Shown here piece by piece: positions 17,231-25,218 of a stretch of 64,000 nucleotides of DNA. The number at the start of each line of letters is the position of its first letter. Position 1 is the stretch's first letter. Source of the stretch: Geodermatophilaceae bacterium NBWT11 (GTDB lineage: Bacteria; Actinomycetota; Actinomycetes; Mycobacteriales; Geodermatophilaceae); NCBI GenBank assembly GCA_014218215.1, contig CP043652.1, positions 620,001 through 684,000 of the forward strand, given 5' to 3'. The position numbers and the translations under genes are program-made. The notes below the pieces were generated by a model, which saw only the letters and a program-made list of their open reading frames with translations, had not been told where the DNA came from and ran no database searches.

Positions 17231-19180
17231 ATGCAGACGCTCCCGTTCGGCAGCTGGCCCACCCCGATCACCTCCGAGCAGGTGGTCGCCACCGCGGCCC
17301 GGCTGGGTGAGGTGGCCGTGGCGCCCGACGGGGTGTGGTGGGCCGAGGCCCGGGCGACCGAGGGCGGGCGCACCGTCCTGGTGCACCGCTCCCCCGACGG
17401 GACGACGACCGACCTGCTGCCCACCCCCTGGAACGCCCGCACCCGGGTGCACGAGTACGGCGGCGGTTCGTGGGCCGTCGCCGACGGGCAGGTGTTCTTC
17501 ACCGACTTCGGTGACCAGCGGCTGTACCGGGTCGTCCCGGGCGGGGAGCCCGAGGCGCTCACGGCCGAGCCCGAGCTCCCCGCCGGGGTGCGGTTCGCCG
17601 ACCTGAGCGTGACCCCGGACGGGGCCGTGCTGTGCGTCCGGGAGACCCACACCGCCTCCGGGGACTCCGCCGAGGTGGTCCACGAGGTCGTCGCCGTGGC
17701 CCCCGACGGGGAGCAGACCGTGCTGGTCACCGGCCCGGACTTCGTCTCCGACCCGCGACGGGGGCCCGACGGGTCGCTGTGCTGGTTGCAGTGGCAGCAC
17801 CCGGACATGCCGTGGGACGCCGCCGAGCTCGTCGTCCGCTCCCCCGGCGGGGTCGAGACCGTCGTCGCGGGCGGTCGCTCGGGCACGCGCCCGGAGTCGG
17901 TGGTGCAGCCGTCCTGGGCCGCCGACGGCTCGTTGCTGTTCTTCGCCGACCGCACCGACACCTGGTCGCTGTTCCGCTGGCGCGGCACCGGGCCCGAGCT
18001 GGTGCTCGACCCGGGCTCGGACATGGCCGGCCCGCAGTGGGTCTTCGGCGCCAGCCGGTACGCCGAGCTCCCCGACGGCCGGCTGGTGGTGGCCTACGGC
18101 CGCGACGGCGCCGGCCGGCTCGCGGTGCTCGAGCCCGGCGGCCCCCGCGAGCTGGAGACCCGGTACGCCTCCTTCGCCCAGCTCCGCGCCGACGGCACCG
18201 GGGTCGTCTGCGTCGCGGGCGGGCCCACCACGAAGGCCGTCGTCGCCCGGGTGGACGTCGACTCCGGCGAGGTCACCGAGCTGCGCCCCGCGCCCCAGGA
18301 CGTCGACGCGGCCTGGTTCTCCCGGCCCCGGCACGTCACCTTCCCCAGCACCACGATCGGCGGCACGTCGCAGGCGCACGCGCTGGTCTACCCGCCGACC
18401 AACCCCGAGGTCGCCGGCCCCGACGGCGAGCTGCCCCCGCTGGTCGTCGTGGTGCACGGCGGGCCGACGGCCGCGGCGTCCCCGGTGCTGACCCTGGGCG
18501 TGCAGTACTGGACCTCCCGGGGGTTCGCCGTCGCCGACGTCGACTACCGCGGCTCCACCGGCTACGGCCGGGTCTACCGGGACGCGCTGCAGGGCAGCTG
18601 GGGCATCGCCGACCTGGACGACGTGGCCGCCGTCGTGGCGTACCTGTCCTCGTCCGACGCCCCGGCGCAGCTGCGGGTCGACCCCGCCCGCGCGGTGATC
18701 CGCGGCGGTTCGGCCGGCGGGTACACGACGCTGGCCGCGCTCACCTTCCGGCCGGGGGTGTTCGCCGCCGGGGCCAGCCACTACGGGGTCGCCGACCTCG
18801 CCGCGCTGGCCGCCGACACGCACTCCTTCGAGTCGCGCTACCTCGACGGGCTCATCGCGCCCTGGCCTTCGGGGGAGGCGGTCTACACCGCGCGCTCCCC
18901 CATCCACCACGTCGACGCCCTCGACACCCCGCTGGCGGTGTTCCAGGGCGACGAGGACCGGATCGTCCCGCCCGAGCAGGCCGAGGTGATGGTGGCCGCC
19001 CTGAGCGAGAAGGGCGTCCCGCACGCCTACCTGCTCTTCCCCGGCGAGCAGCACGGGTTCCGCAAGGCGGAGAACATCCGTGCCTCGCTGGACGGCGAGC
19101 TGTCCTTCTACGCCCAGGTGCTCGGCTTCGAGCTGCCCGAGTCCGAGGGGATCACGCCCATCGCCGTCGTCACACGGTGA
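17231..19180 (+). CDS. S9 family (prolyl oligopeptidase-type) serine peptidase
   Basis: Cytoplasmic serine peptidase/acylaminoacyl-peptidase-like enzyme, 649 residues with no signal peptide. The N-terminal 380 residues form a beta-propeller with repeated blade strands. The C-terminal alpha/beta hydrolase domain has an oxyanion segment VVVVHGGPTAA, the nucleophile motif RGGSAGGY (Ser near 493), the acid in GDEDRIVP (near 575) and the His in EQHGF (near 606). It likely trims short peptides. The last 11 bases overlap the end of the convergent rnj gene. Confidence 0.9.
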   Translation: MQTLPFGSWPTPITSEQVVATAARLGEVAVAPDGVWWAEARATEGGRTVLVHRSPDGTTTDLLPTPWNARTRVHEYGGGSWAVADGQVFFTDFGDQRLYRVVPGGEPEALTAEPELPAGVRFADLSVTPDGAVLCVRETHTASGDSAEVVHEVVAVAPDGEQTVLVTGPDFVSDPRRGPDGSLCWLQWQHPDMPWDAAELVVRSPGGVETVVAGGRSGTRPESVVQPSWAADGSLLFFADRTDTWSLFRWRGTGPELVLDPGSDMAGPQWVFGASRYAELPDGRLVVAYGRDGAGRLAVLEPGGPRELETRYASFAQLRADGTGVVCVAGGPTTKAVVARVDVDSGEVTELRPAPQDVDAAWFSRPRHVTFPSTTIGGTSQAHALVYPPTNPEVAGPDGELPPLVVVVHGGPTAAASPVLTLGVQYWTSRGFAVADVDYRGSTGYGRVYRDALQGSWGIADLDDVAAVVAYLSSSDAPAQLRVDPARAVIRGGSAGGYTTLAALTFRPGVFAAGASHYGVADLAALAADTHSFESRYLDGLIAPWPSGEAVYTARSPIHHVDALDTPLAVFQGDEDRIVPPEQAEVMVAALSEKGVPHAYLLFPGEQHGFRKAENIRASLDGELSFYAQVLGFELPESEGITPIAVVTR

Positions 19181-20861
19181 TGACGGTGGGCACGATCATC
19201 GGCTTGCGGCGGTGGGTCTGGGCCACCCAGGTGCCCAGGGTGCGCCGCACGACCTGGGACAGCCTGTGCGTGTCGACCGGCCCGTCGGCGGTGGCCCGGG
19301 CGAGGGCCTCGGTGACGAGGGCCAGGGCAGGGTCGAAGACCGCCGGGTCGTCGGCGAACCCACGGGTGGTGAGCCGCAGGGGGGCCCCGATCGTGCCGGT
19401 GGAGGGCTCGACGACGACGGTGACCGCGACGAAGCCCTCCTCGCCCAGGATCCGGCGGGCGGCCAGGGTGTCCTCGCCGACGAGCCCCTCGACCTTGCCG
19501 TCGACGTAGACGTCGCCGATCGGCACCCGCCCGACCATCGTGGCGACGCCGTCGACCAGGTCGACCACGATGCCGTCCTCGGCGAGCAGCACCTGCTCCG
19601 GGCGCAGGCCCACCGACGTGGCGATGGCGCCGTGCGCGCGCAGGTGCCGCCACTCGCCGTGCACCGGGAGCAGGTGCCGGGGGCGGGCGACCTGCAGCAG
19701 GGTCCGCAGCTCCCCGGCCGGGGCGTGCCCGGAGACGTGCACCCGGGCGGTCTCCTTGTGCACCACGGTGGCGCCGAGCCGGGTCAGGCCGTTGATGACG
19801 GCGTAGACGGCGGTCTCGTTCCCGGGCACGAGCGAGCTGGCCAGCACCACGGTGTCCCCGGCGGTGATGGTGACCTGCTTGTGCTCGCCGCGGGCCATCC
19901 GGCCCAGCGCGCTGAGCGGCTCGCCCTGCGACCCGGTGCTGACGAGCACGACCTGGTGTGCCGGCATGGTCACCGCCTCGTCGACGCTGACCAGCAGCCC
20001 GGGCTCGACGTGCAGGAGGCCCAGCTCCTGGGCCAGGCCCATGTTCTTGACCATCGACCGGCCGGCGAGGGCGACCTTGCGACCGTGCGCGACGGCGGCG
20101 TCCAGGACCTGCTGGATGCGGTGCACGTGGCTGGCGAAGCTGGAGACGATCAACCGCTGGTCGGCGGCGGCGAAGACGGCGTCCAGGACCGGTCCGATGG
20201 TGCGCTCGCTGGTGACGAACCCGGGCACCTCGGCGTTGGTGGAGTCGCTGAGCAGCAGGTCGATGCCGGCGGCGCCGAGCCGGGCGAACGCGGCGAGGTC
20301 GGTGACCTTCCCGTCCAGCGGCAGCTGGTCCATCTTGAAGTCCCCGGTGTGCACCAGCGTGCCGGCCGGGGTGTGCACCGCCACGGCCAGTGCGTCGGGG
20401 ATCGAGTGGTTGACGCAGACGAACTCGGTGTCGAAGGGCCCTGCCCGGTGGTGGTCGCCCGCGGCGACCTCGACGAGCACCGGGTCGATCCGGTGCTCGG
20501 CCAGCTTCGCCGCGACCAGGGCCAGGGTGAACCGCGACCCGACGACCGGGATGTCGGCCCGCAGGCGGAGCAGGTACGGCACCGCCCCGATGTGGTCCTC
20601 GTGCCCGTGGGTGAGGACGACGGCCTCGATGTCGTCCAACCGGTCGGCGAGGTGGGTGAAGTCCGGGAGGACGACGTCCACCCCGGGTTGGTGCGCCTCG
20701 GGGAACAGCACCCCGCAGTCGATCACCAGCAGCCGACCGCCGAACTCCAGCACCGCGCAGTTGCGCCCGATCTCGCCCAGGCCACCGAGCGGGAGGACCC
20801 GCAGGGCGCCGTCGGGGACCGGCGGCGGTGGGCCGAGCGTCAGGTGCGGCTGGGCGGTCAC
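19170..20861 (-). CDS. rnj: Ribonuclease J
   Basis: Metallo-beta-lactamase/beta-CASP RNase (5'-3' exo- and endonuclease) for rRNA maturation and mRNA decay, 563 residues. The catalytic THGHEDHIG motif places the metal ligands at H85, H87, D89 and H90. SDSTNAEVPG and HVSGHA are beta-CASP/MBL motifs, and the C-terminal domain mediates dimerisation. The GTG start overlaps the dapA stop by 4 bases. The dapA-rnj-thyX neighbourhood matches the M. tuberculosis order. Confidence 0.94.
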   Translation of the reverse strand: MTAQPHLTLGPPPPVPDGALRVLPLGGLGEIGRNCAVLEFGGRLLVIDCGVLFPEAHQPGVDVVLPDFTHLADRLDDIEAVVLTHGHEDHIGAVPYLLRLRADIPVVGSRFTLALVAAKLAEHRIDPVLVEVAAGDHHRAGPFDTEFVCVNHSIPDALAVAVHTPAGTLVHTGDFKMDQLPLDGKVTDLAAFARLGAAGIDLLLSDSTNAEVPGFVTSERTIGPVLDAVFAAADQRLIVSSFASHVHRIQQVLDAAVAHGRKVALAGRSMVKNMGLAQELGLLHVEPGLLVSVDEAVTMPAHQVVLVSTGSQGEPLSALGRMARGEHKQVTITAGDTVVLASSLVPGNETAVYAVINGLTRLGATVVHKETARVHVSGHAPAGELRTLLQVARPRHLLPVHGEWRHLRAHGAIATSVGLRPEQVLLAEDGIVVDLVDGVATMVGRVPIGDVYVDGKVEGLVGEDTLAARRILGEEGFVAVTVVVEPSTGTIGAPLRLTTRGFADDPAVFDPALALVTEALARATADGPVDTHRLSQVVRRTLGTWVAQTHRRKPMIVPTVITV

Positions 20862-21766
20862 AGCTCGATGCCGCCGGCGGCGAGGTCGCGGCGCAGCCGG
20901 GCCACCTCGTCGTCGGTGGCGTCGACCAGCGGCGGGCGGACCGGCCCGGACGGCAGGCCCTGCAGCTTCAGGGCGGCCTTGACCAGGATCGCGGCCTGCG
21001 TGCGGAACAGCCCGTCGTAGACCGGCAGCATCCCGGTGTTCAGCTCCCGGGCGCGGGCCAGGTCACCGGCCTCGACCGCGGTGATCATGTCGGCCAGCCG
21101 CGGGCCGACCAGGTGTCCCACCACGCTGACCACGCCGACCGCGCCCAGCGACAGGAGCGGGAGGGTGAGCGCGTCCTCGCCGGAGTAGTAGGAGAGGTCG
21201 GTGCGGGCCAGCGTCCACGCCACCGCCGAGAAGTCGCCCTTGGCGTCCTTCACCGCGACGATCCGCGGGTGCTCGGCGGCCCGGACCAGGGTCTCCACCT
21301 CGATCGGCACCACCGAGCGGGGCGGGATGTCGTAGAGCATCACGGGCAGGTCGGTCGCGTCGGCGATCGCGGTGAAGTGCCGGAGCAGGCCCGACTGCGG
21401 GGGCTTGTTGTAGTACGGCGTCACGGCCATCAGCGCGTGCGCGCCCAGCCGCGCTGCGTCCCGGGCCTTCTGGATGGAGTGCGCGGTGTCGTTGGTGCCC
21501 ACGCCGGCGACCACGGTGGCGCGGTCGCCGACGGCGTCCAGGACGACCTCCAGCAGCGAGCGCTGCTCGGCGTCCGAGACCGTCGGGGACTCCCCCGTCG
21601 TGCCGTTGACCACCAGGCCGTCGTGCCGGCAGCGGTCGACGAGGTGGGTCGCCAGCTCCTGGGCGCCGGCCAGGTCGACCGACCCGTCCTCGGTGAAGGG
21701 GGTGACCATGGCCGTGAGCAGTCGACCGAAGGGCCGCCGGGGGTCACTGGCGACGGGTGCAGGCAT
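20858..21766 (-). CDS. dapA: DapA, 4-hydroxy-tetrahydrodipicolinate synthase
   Basis: First committed step of diaminopimelate/lysine synthesis: condensation of pyruvate with aspartate semialdehyde. The 302-residue protein keeps the catalytic set T57-T58 (NGTTGES), Y145 (YDIPPRS) and the Schiff-base K173 (VKDAK). An upstream TTG at 21775 is in frame. I prefer ATG 21766 because a TAGGTT -10 hexamer (21779-21774) lies 7 bases before it and overlaps the TTG. dapB lies 12 kb away, beyond the rRNA operon. Confidence 0.94.
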   Translation of the reverse strand: MPAPVASDPRRPFGRLLTAMVTPFTEDGSVDLAGAQELATHLVDRCRHDGLVVNGTTGESPTVSDAEQRSLLEVVLDAVGDRATVVAGVGTNDTAHSIQKARDAARLGAHALMAVTPYYNKPPQSGLLRHFTAIADATDLPVMLYDIPPRSVVPIEVETLVRAAEHPRIVAVKDAKGDFSAVAWTLARTDLSYYSGEDALTLPLLSLGAVGVVSVVGHLVGPRLADMITAVEAGDLARARELNTGMLPVYDGLFRTQAAILVKAALKLQGLPSGPVRPPLVDATDDEVARLRRDLAAGGIEL

Positions 21767-21773
21767 GACCGCC

Positions 21774-21779
21774 AACCTA
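21774..21779 (-). promoter_or_regulatory. Leaderless -10 element (TAGGTT) of dapA-rnj
   Basis: TAGGTT on the minus strand ends 7 bases before the dapA ATG and decides between the two possible starts. Confidence 0.55.
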
Positions 21780-21827
21780 CCGAGCGCTCCCGGCCCCGCA
21801 CCGCGGACGTACCGGCATCATGCGGGC

Positions 21828-22370
21828 GTGACCTCCGCTGCCGCCCCCGACGTCGAGCCGCTCCGCCGTCCCCTGCTGATCACCGGCCCGCCCGCCGCCG
21901 GCGCGAGCTCGGTCGCCGCCGCCCTGGTGGCGTCCCGGCCGCTGTGCGCCCTCGTCGAGGTGGCCGACCTGCGGGGCCTGGTCCGCTCCGGGGCGGTCGA
22001 CCCGTGGCGCCCGGGAGCCGGGGAGGGACAGCACCGGCTGGCCGCCGTGCAGGCCGGTCTGCTGGCCTCCTCGTTCGTCGCCGCCGGCGTGGAGGTGGTG
22101 CTCTGCGACGTCGTGCGGCCGGTGGTGGCCGAGGTCTACCGGACAGCGGTCGCCGACCCGTTCGTCGTTGCGTTGCGACTGCCGCTGGAGGTCGCCCGTG
22201 GGCGGGCGGCCGGCAGCACGCTCAGCGCCGTCGAGTTCGACGCCCTGCACGCCGAGGCCGCGCTGGTGCCGGCCGACGCCGAGGTCGACGCCACCGCCGA
22301 CCTGCCGGCGGTGGTCGCCGCGGTGCAGGCGCTGTGGGCCGCCGCCGGGACGGCGACCCCGAGCCGGTGA
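21828..22370 (+). CDS. P-loop-like protein with degenerate Walker A
   Basis: Small protein of 180 residues with a nucleotide-kinase-like N-terminus: hydrophobic strand PLLITGPPAAGASS, helix, then VEVADLRGLV. The Walker A consensus GxxxxGK[ST] is kept except that Lys is Ala (GPPAAGAS, about residues 19-26), so ordinary ATP hydrolysis is doubtful. A later stretch, VEVVLCDVVRPVVAEVYR, resembles the second strand and Walker B of chloramphenicol-phosphotransferase or gluconate-kinase types. GTG 21828 is preceded, 6 bases away, by CATCAT, a weak -10. It lies between dapA (divergent) and thyX (convergent). Function unknown. Confidence 0.6.
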   Translation: MTSAAAPDVEPLRRPLLITGPPAAGASSVAAALVASRPLCALVEVADLRGLVRSGAVDPWRPGAGEGQHRLAAVQAGLLASSFVAAGVEVVLCDVVRPVVAEVYRTAVADPFVVALRLPLEVARGRAAGSTLSAVEFDALHAEAALVPADAEVDATADLPAVVAAVQALWAAAGTATPSR

Positions 22371-22376
22371 GCCCGC

Positions 22377-23129
22377 TCAGCCCTCGCTGACGTACGGGCT
22401 CGCGGCGACCTCGCTGCCGTCAGCCAGCGTGCTGATCCGGAAGTCCTCGAACACGTTGCCGGCCACCCGCTGCAGCTCGCGCAGGCACATCACGGCCAGC
22501 TCACGGATCTCCACGTCGGCGTGCTCGCTGGCCCGCATGGCCACGAAGTGCCGCCACGCGCGGTAGTTGCCGGTGACGACGATGCGCGTCTCGGTCGCGT
22601 TGGGCAGCACGGCCCGGGCGGCCTGCCGGGCCTGCTTGCGGCGCAGGGTGGCGTTGGGGACGTCGGCGAACCGCTTCTCCAGGCCCTCGAGGAGGTCGGT
22701 GTAGGCCTTCAGCGAGGCGTCCGCGGCATCGGTGAACAGCTGGTGGAGCGCCGGGTCGTCGGCGATCACGCCGGGCTCGACGAACGCGGCGTCCCGCTCG
22801 GGGACGTAGCGCTGGGAGAGCTGGCTGTAGGAGAAGTGCCGGTGCCGGATCAGCTCGTGGGTCAGCGAGCGCGAGACGCCGGTCAGGTACATCGACACCG
22901 TGCCGTGCTCGAGCACGGACAGGTGCCCGACCTCGAGGATGTGGCGCAGGTACCCGGCGTTGGTCGCAGTGGCCGGGTTGGGCTTGGTCCAGGACTGGTA
23001 GCAGGCGCGGCCGGCGAACTCGGCGAGGGCCTGACCGCCGTCCACGTCGGTCTCCCACGGCACGTCGGCCGGCGGGGTGAACTGCGTCTGCGCGACGACC
23101 TGGACCTTCAGCGGGGCGAATGCGGGCAC
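22377..23129 (-). CDS. thyX: ThyX, flavin-dependent thymidylate synthase
   Basis: FAD-dependent methylation of dUMP to dTMP, using methylene-tetrahydrofolate and NADPH; works as a tetramer. The 250-residue protein has the ThyX signature RHRX7S at residues 95-105 ([11 protein letters not shown]). GTG 23129 was chosen because the protein then starts [15 protein letters not shown] and a TAGGGT -10 hexamer (23143-23138) ends 8 bases upstream. The longer reading frame runs upstream through the promoter and was rejected. Confidence 0.94.
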   Translation of the reverse strand: MPAFAPLKVQVVAQTQFTPPADVPWETDVDGGQALAEFAGRACYQSWTKPNPATATNAGYLRHILEVGHLSVLEHGTVSMYLTGVSRSLTHELIRHRHFSYSQLSQRYVPERDAAFVEPGVIADDPALHQLFTDAADASLKAYTDLLEGLEKRFADVPNATLRRKQARQAARAVLPNATETRIVVTGNYRAWRHFVAMRASEHADVEIRELAVMCLRELQRVAGNVFEDFRISTLADGSEVAASPYVSEG

Positions 23130-23442
23130 GGGAGTGGACCCTACGGCGACCGCGCCGACACTTCGAGCGTGCTCGGCGTGACGTGTCCCGCCCCGAGGGT
23201 CCGACAGCACGATCCGACCGCGTGACGCTGGACATGACGTCATTATGGTGTCATGGTGACGTCATACAGAACTGGACGTACGTCGAGGAACTACGCAGCC
23301 AGCTCGGCCGCCGGCGCAGCGGGCCGCGGCAGGAGGCGGCCCACGACCGGGACGTGGCACGGCTGCTGTCCCCGTGGCGACGGCATCATCGACCGCCGGG
23401 CTCCCGGCTCACCTGACCGGGGGCCTCCGGCAGGATCGGCAC
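23130..23442. other. Intergenic region between thyX and the RHH gene
   Basis: The thyX promoter occupies the left end. The middle (about 23229-23290) is markedly more AT-rich than its surroundings and holds three 11-bp direct repeats. A 60-codon frame at 23234-23416 starts inside the repeats; it encodes an arginine-rich peptide (EELRSQLGRRRSGPRQEAAH in its centre) with no recognisable domain. It could be a small gene or a remnant. Nothing else is visible. Confidence 0.4.
23235..23267. repeat. Three 11-bp direct repeats (iteron-like)
   Basis: TGACGTCATTA, TGGTGTCATGG and TGACGTCATAC follow each other with exact 11-bp spacing. The core TGRYGTCAT is kept in all three, and the outer two contain the perfect palindrome TGACGTCA. 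A partial unit (TGACGCTGG) begins 12 bases earlier at 23223. One-turn spacing suggests cooperative binding of a regulator on one face of the DNA. Confidence 0.6.
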
Positions 23443-23949
23443 ATGGACCTGAACACCCACGTCGAGGCGCTGCGCGCGCACCTGCTGAGGACGGCCGCGG
23501 CCGGTACCGAGCAGACCCAGCAGGCGGCCAGGCTGCTGGCCGACACCCTCGAGCCGGCCGTCCGACTGACGGTCACCGACGCCTTGGCCACGATGGCCGC
23601 CGAGATCACTGCGGCCTGGGACAGCGGCACCGTCGACATCCTGATCCGCGGTCGGGACCCCGAGGTGGTCGTCACCCCGGCGCCCGTCACCACCGCGTCC
23701 CCGGACGCATCCGCTCCGACCAGCGAGCCTGCGGAGGACCCCGACGACCCGACCGCCGGCCAGGTGGCCCGGATCAGCCTCCGGCTGCCCGAGGCGCTCA
23801 AGACGCGCGCCGAGGCCGCTGCGACCACCGCAGGGGTCTCGCTGAACACCTGGCTGGTGCGTGCCGTCACGACCGGGCTGCAGGCACCCCCCACCGACAC
23901 CGCTCGACACGGGCTCCCCCGCCGGATGACCGGCTTCGCCCGCAGCTGA
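23443..23949 (+). CDS. Ribbon-helix-helix (HicB/Arc-like) DNA-binding protein
   Basis: Protein of 168 residues in three parts. A helical N-terminal segment (1-60) is followed by a Pro/Asp/Thr-rich linker (75-105) and a C-terminal ribbon-helix-helix domain at about 107-146 (ARISLRLPEALKTRAEAAAT, then GVSLNTWLVRAV). The RHH part resembles HicB-type antitoxins and Arc repressors, but no HicA toxin is next to it. It sits 15 bases before a DUF4097 gene on the same strand, and the two look like an operon. CAGGAT lies 6 bases before the ATG in the leaderless position. The nearby 11-bp repeats could be its operator; that is inference. Confidence 0.7.
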   Translation: MDLNTHVEALRAHLLRTAAAGTEQTQQAARLLADTLEPAVRLTVTDALATMAAEITAAWDSGTVDILIRGRDPEVVVTPAPVTTASPDASAPTSEPAEDPDDPTAGQVARISLRLPEALKTRAEAAATTAGVSLNTWLVRAVTTGLQAPPTDTARHGLPRRMTGFARS

Positions 23950-23964
23950 CCCCAGGAGGTCCTC

Positions 23965-24768
23965 GTGCCCGTCCGCCAGCACACCTCGCCCGTTCTCGAC
24001 GGCGTGCCGCTCGTCGAGGTGCGCAACCCCGCCGGGTCGCTGACCGTGGAGTCCGTCGCCGGGGCCACCGAGCTGCAGACCACGGTGGAGCCGCTGAACC
24101 CGCCTGCCGCCGAGCTCCTGGGCCGGGTGACCCTCGAGTACACCGACACGTCCGGCCCGCGGCTGTTGGTCGGGGTGCCCGAACGCGGACTGCTGGCCAC
24201 CGCCCGGTTCGCCGTCACCGTCCGGACCCCCGAGGGCACCGCGGTCCAGGCCCACACCGCATCGGCCGACGTCGTCCTGCGCGGCCGACTCGGGTCGGTG
24301 ACCGTGTCCAGCGCCAGCGGCGACGTCGCGGTCGAGGGCTGCACCGGGCTCGAGGTCAAGGGCGCGAGCGGGGGGGTCCGCGCCGGTCGGGTGGACGGCG
24401 ACGTCCGGGTCGCGACCGCCTCGGGCGACGTCCGGGTGGACGACGCCGGGGGGTCCGTCGACCTGCGCACCGCCTCGGGCGACCTGGTGGTCGGGCACGC
24501 GGGGGGCGACGTCACGGCCGTCACCGCTTCCGGGGACGTGTCGGTCGCCCGGGCCACCGCCGGCACGGTGCAGCTGCGCACGGTGTCCGGGGACGCCACC
24601 ATCGGCGTCGCCCCCGGCCTGCGGCTGTGGCTGGACCTGCAGAGCATCACCGGCAGGTTGGACTCCCAGCTGGACACCGACACCGGCTCCCCGGACGGCG
24701 ACCCGGCCACGCTGAGCCTGGAGCTCCGGTCGGTGTCCGGGGACCTGCGGCTGCGCCGGTCGACGTGA
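23965..24768 (+). CDS. DUF4097 beta-strand repeat protein
   Basis: Protein of 267 residues built from repeated strands of about 18-20 residues ending in the turn SGD or SGG (SASGDV, GASGGV, TASGDV, TASGDL, TASGDV, TVSGDA, SVSGDL). This predicts a right-handed beta-solenoid. It has no signal peptide or membrane segment, so it is probably cytoplasmic. GTG 23965 follows AGGAGG by 5 bases, unlike its leaderless neighbours, which supports co-transcription with the RHH gene upstream. Function unknown; DUF4097 proteins often accompany regulators and membrane-stress genes. Confidence 0.75.
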   Translation: MPVRQHTSPVLDGVPLVEVRNPAGSLTVESVAGATELQTTVEPLNPPAAELLGRVTLEYTDTSGPRLLVGVPERGLLATARFAVTVRTPEGTAVQAHTASADVVLRGRLGSVTVSSASGDVAVEGCTGLEVKGASGGVRAGRVDGDVRVATASGDVRVDDAGGSVDLRTASGDLVVGHAGGDVTAVTASGDVSVARATAGTVQLRTVSGDATIGVAPGLRLWLDLQSITGRLDSQLDTDTGSPDGDPATLSLELRSVSGDLRLRRST

Positions 24769-24801
24769 CCCCCGGGGCCGCGGTGCCCTCATGATGTGCC
24801 G

Positions 24802-25218
24802 GTGACCGGTTGGCAGACCGCCCTGCTCGTGATCGCCGGCCCGCTGGCCCTCTGGCTGGTGGGAGTGGCCGTGCTGTGGCTGCGCCGCCCGGACGACCTC
24901 ACGGTCCGCGACGCCGTCCGGCTGGTCCCCGACGCCGTGCGACTGGTGCGCCGGCTCGCTGCGGACCCGACCCTCCCCCGGGGTGTCCGGGTGCGCCTGT
25001 GGCTGCTGCTGGGCTAACTGCTGTCGCCGATCGACCTGGTGCCCGACGTGGTCCCGGTCCTGGGGTACGCCGACGACGTCGTGGTGGTCGCGTGGGCGCT
25101 GTGGTCGGTGGTCCGGCGGGCCGGCGTCGACGCGGTGGACCGGCACTGGCCGGGGTCGCCGGCGGGTCTGGTCGTGGTGCACCGGCTGGCCGGGGTCAGC
25201 CGCCCACGGCACGGGTGA
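24802..25218 (+). pseudogene. DUF1232 (YkvA-like) membrane protein interrupted by one TAA stop
   Basis: An N-terminal membrane segment (WQTALLVIAGPLALWLVGVAVL) and a helix lead into the DUF1232 core. At codon 72 (25015-25017) TAA stands where the family has Tyr, between LWLLLG and LLSPIDLVPDVVPVLGYADD. The frame then continues undisturbed for another 66 codons to TGA at 25216, with high third-position GC throughout. A single TAC-to-TAA change explains this. The gene is therefore a fresh nonsense pseudogene, a sequencing error, or read through. The GTG start is 6 bases after CATGAT, a weak leaderless -10. The 3' end overlaps the convergent winged-helix gene by 23 bases. Confidence 0.75.

Noticed and set aside
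23234-23416. 60-codon frame beginning in the 11-bp repeats
   Set aside because: Third-position GC is high in its second half, but there is no ribosome site, no -10 element in place and no domain. It is kept only as a note on the intergenic region.
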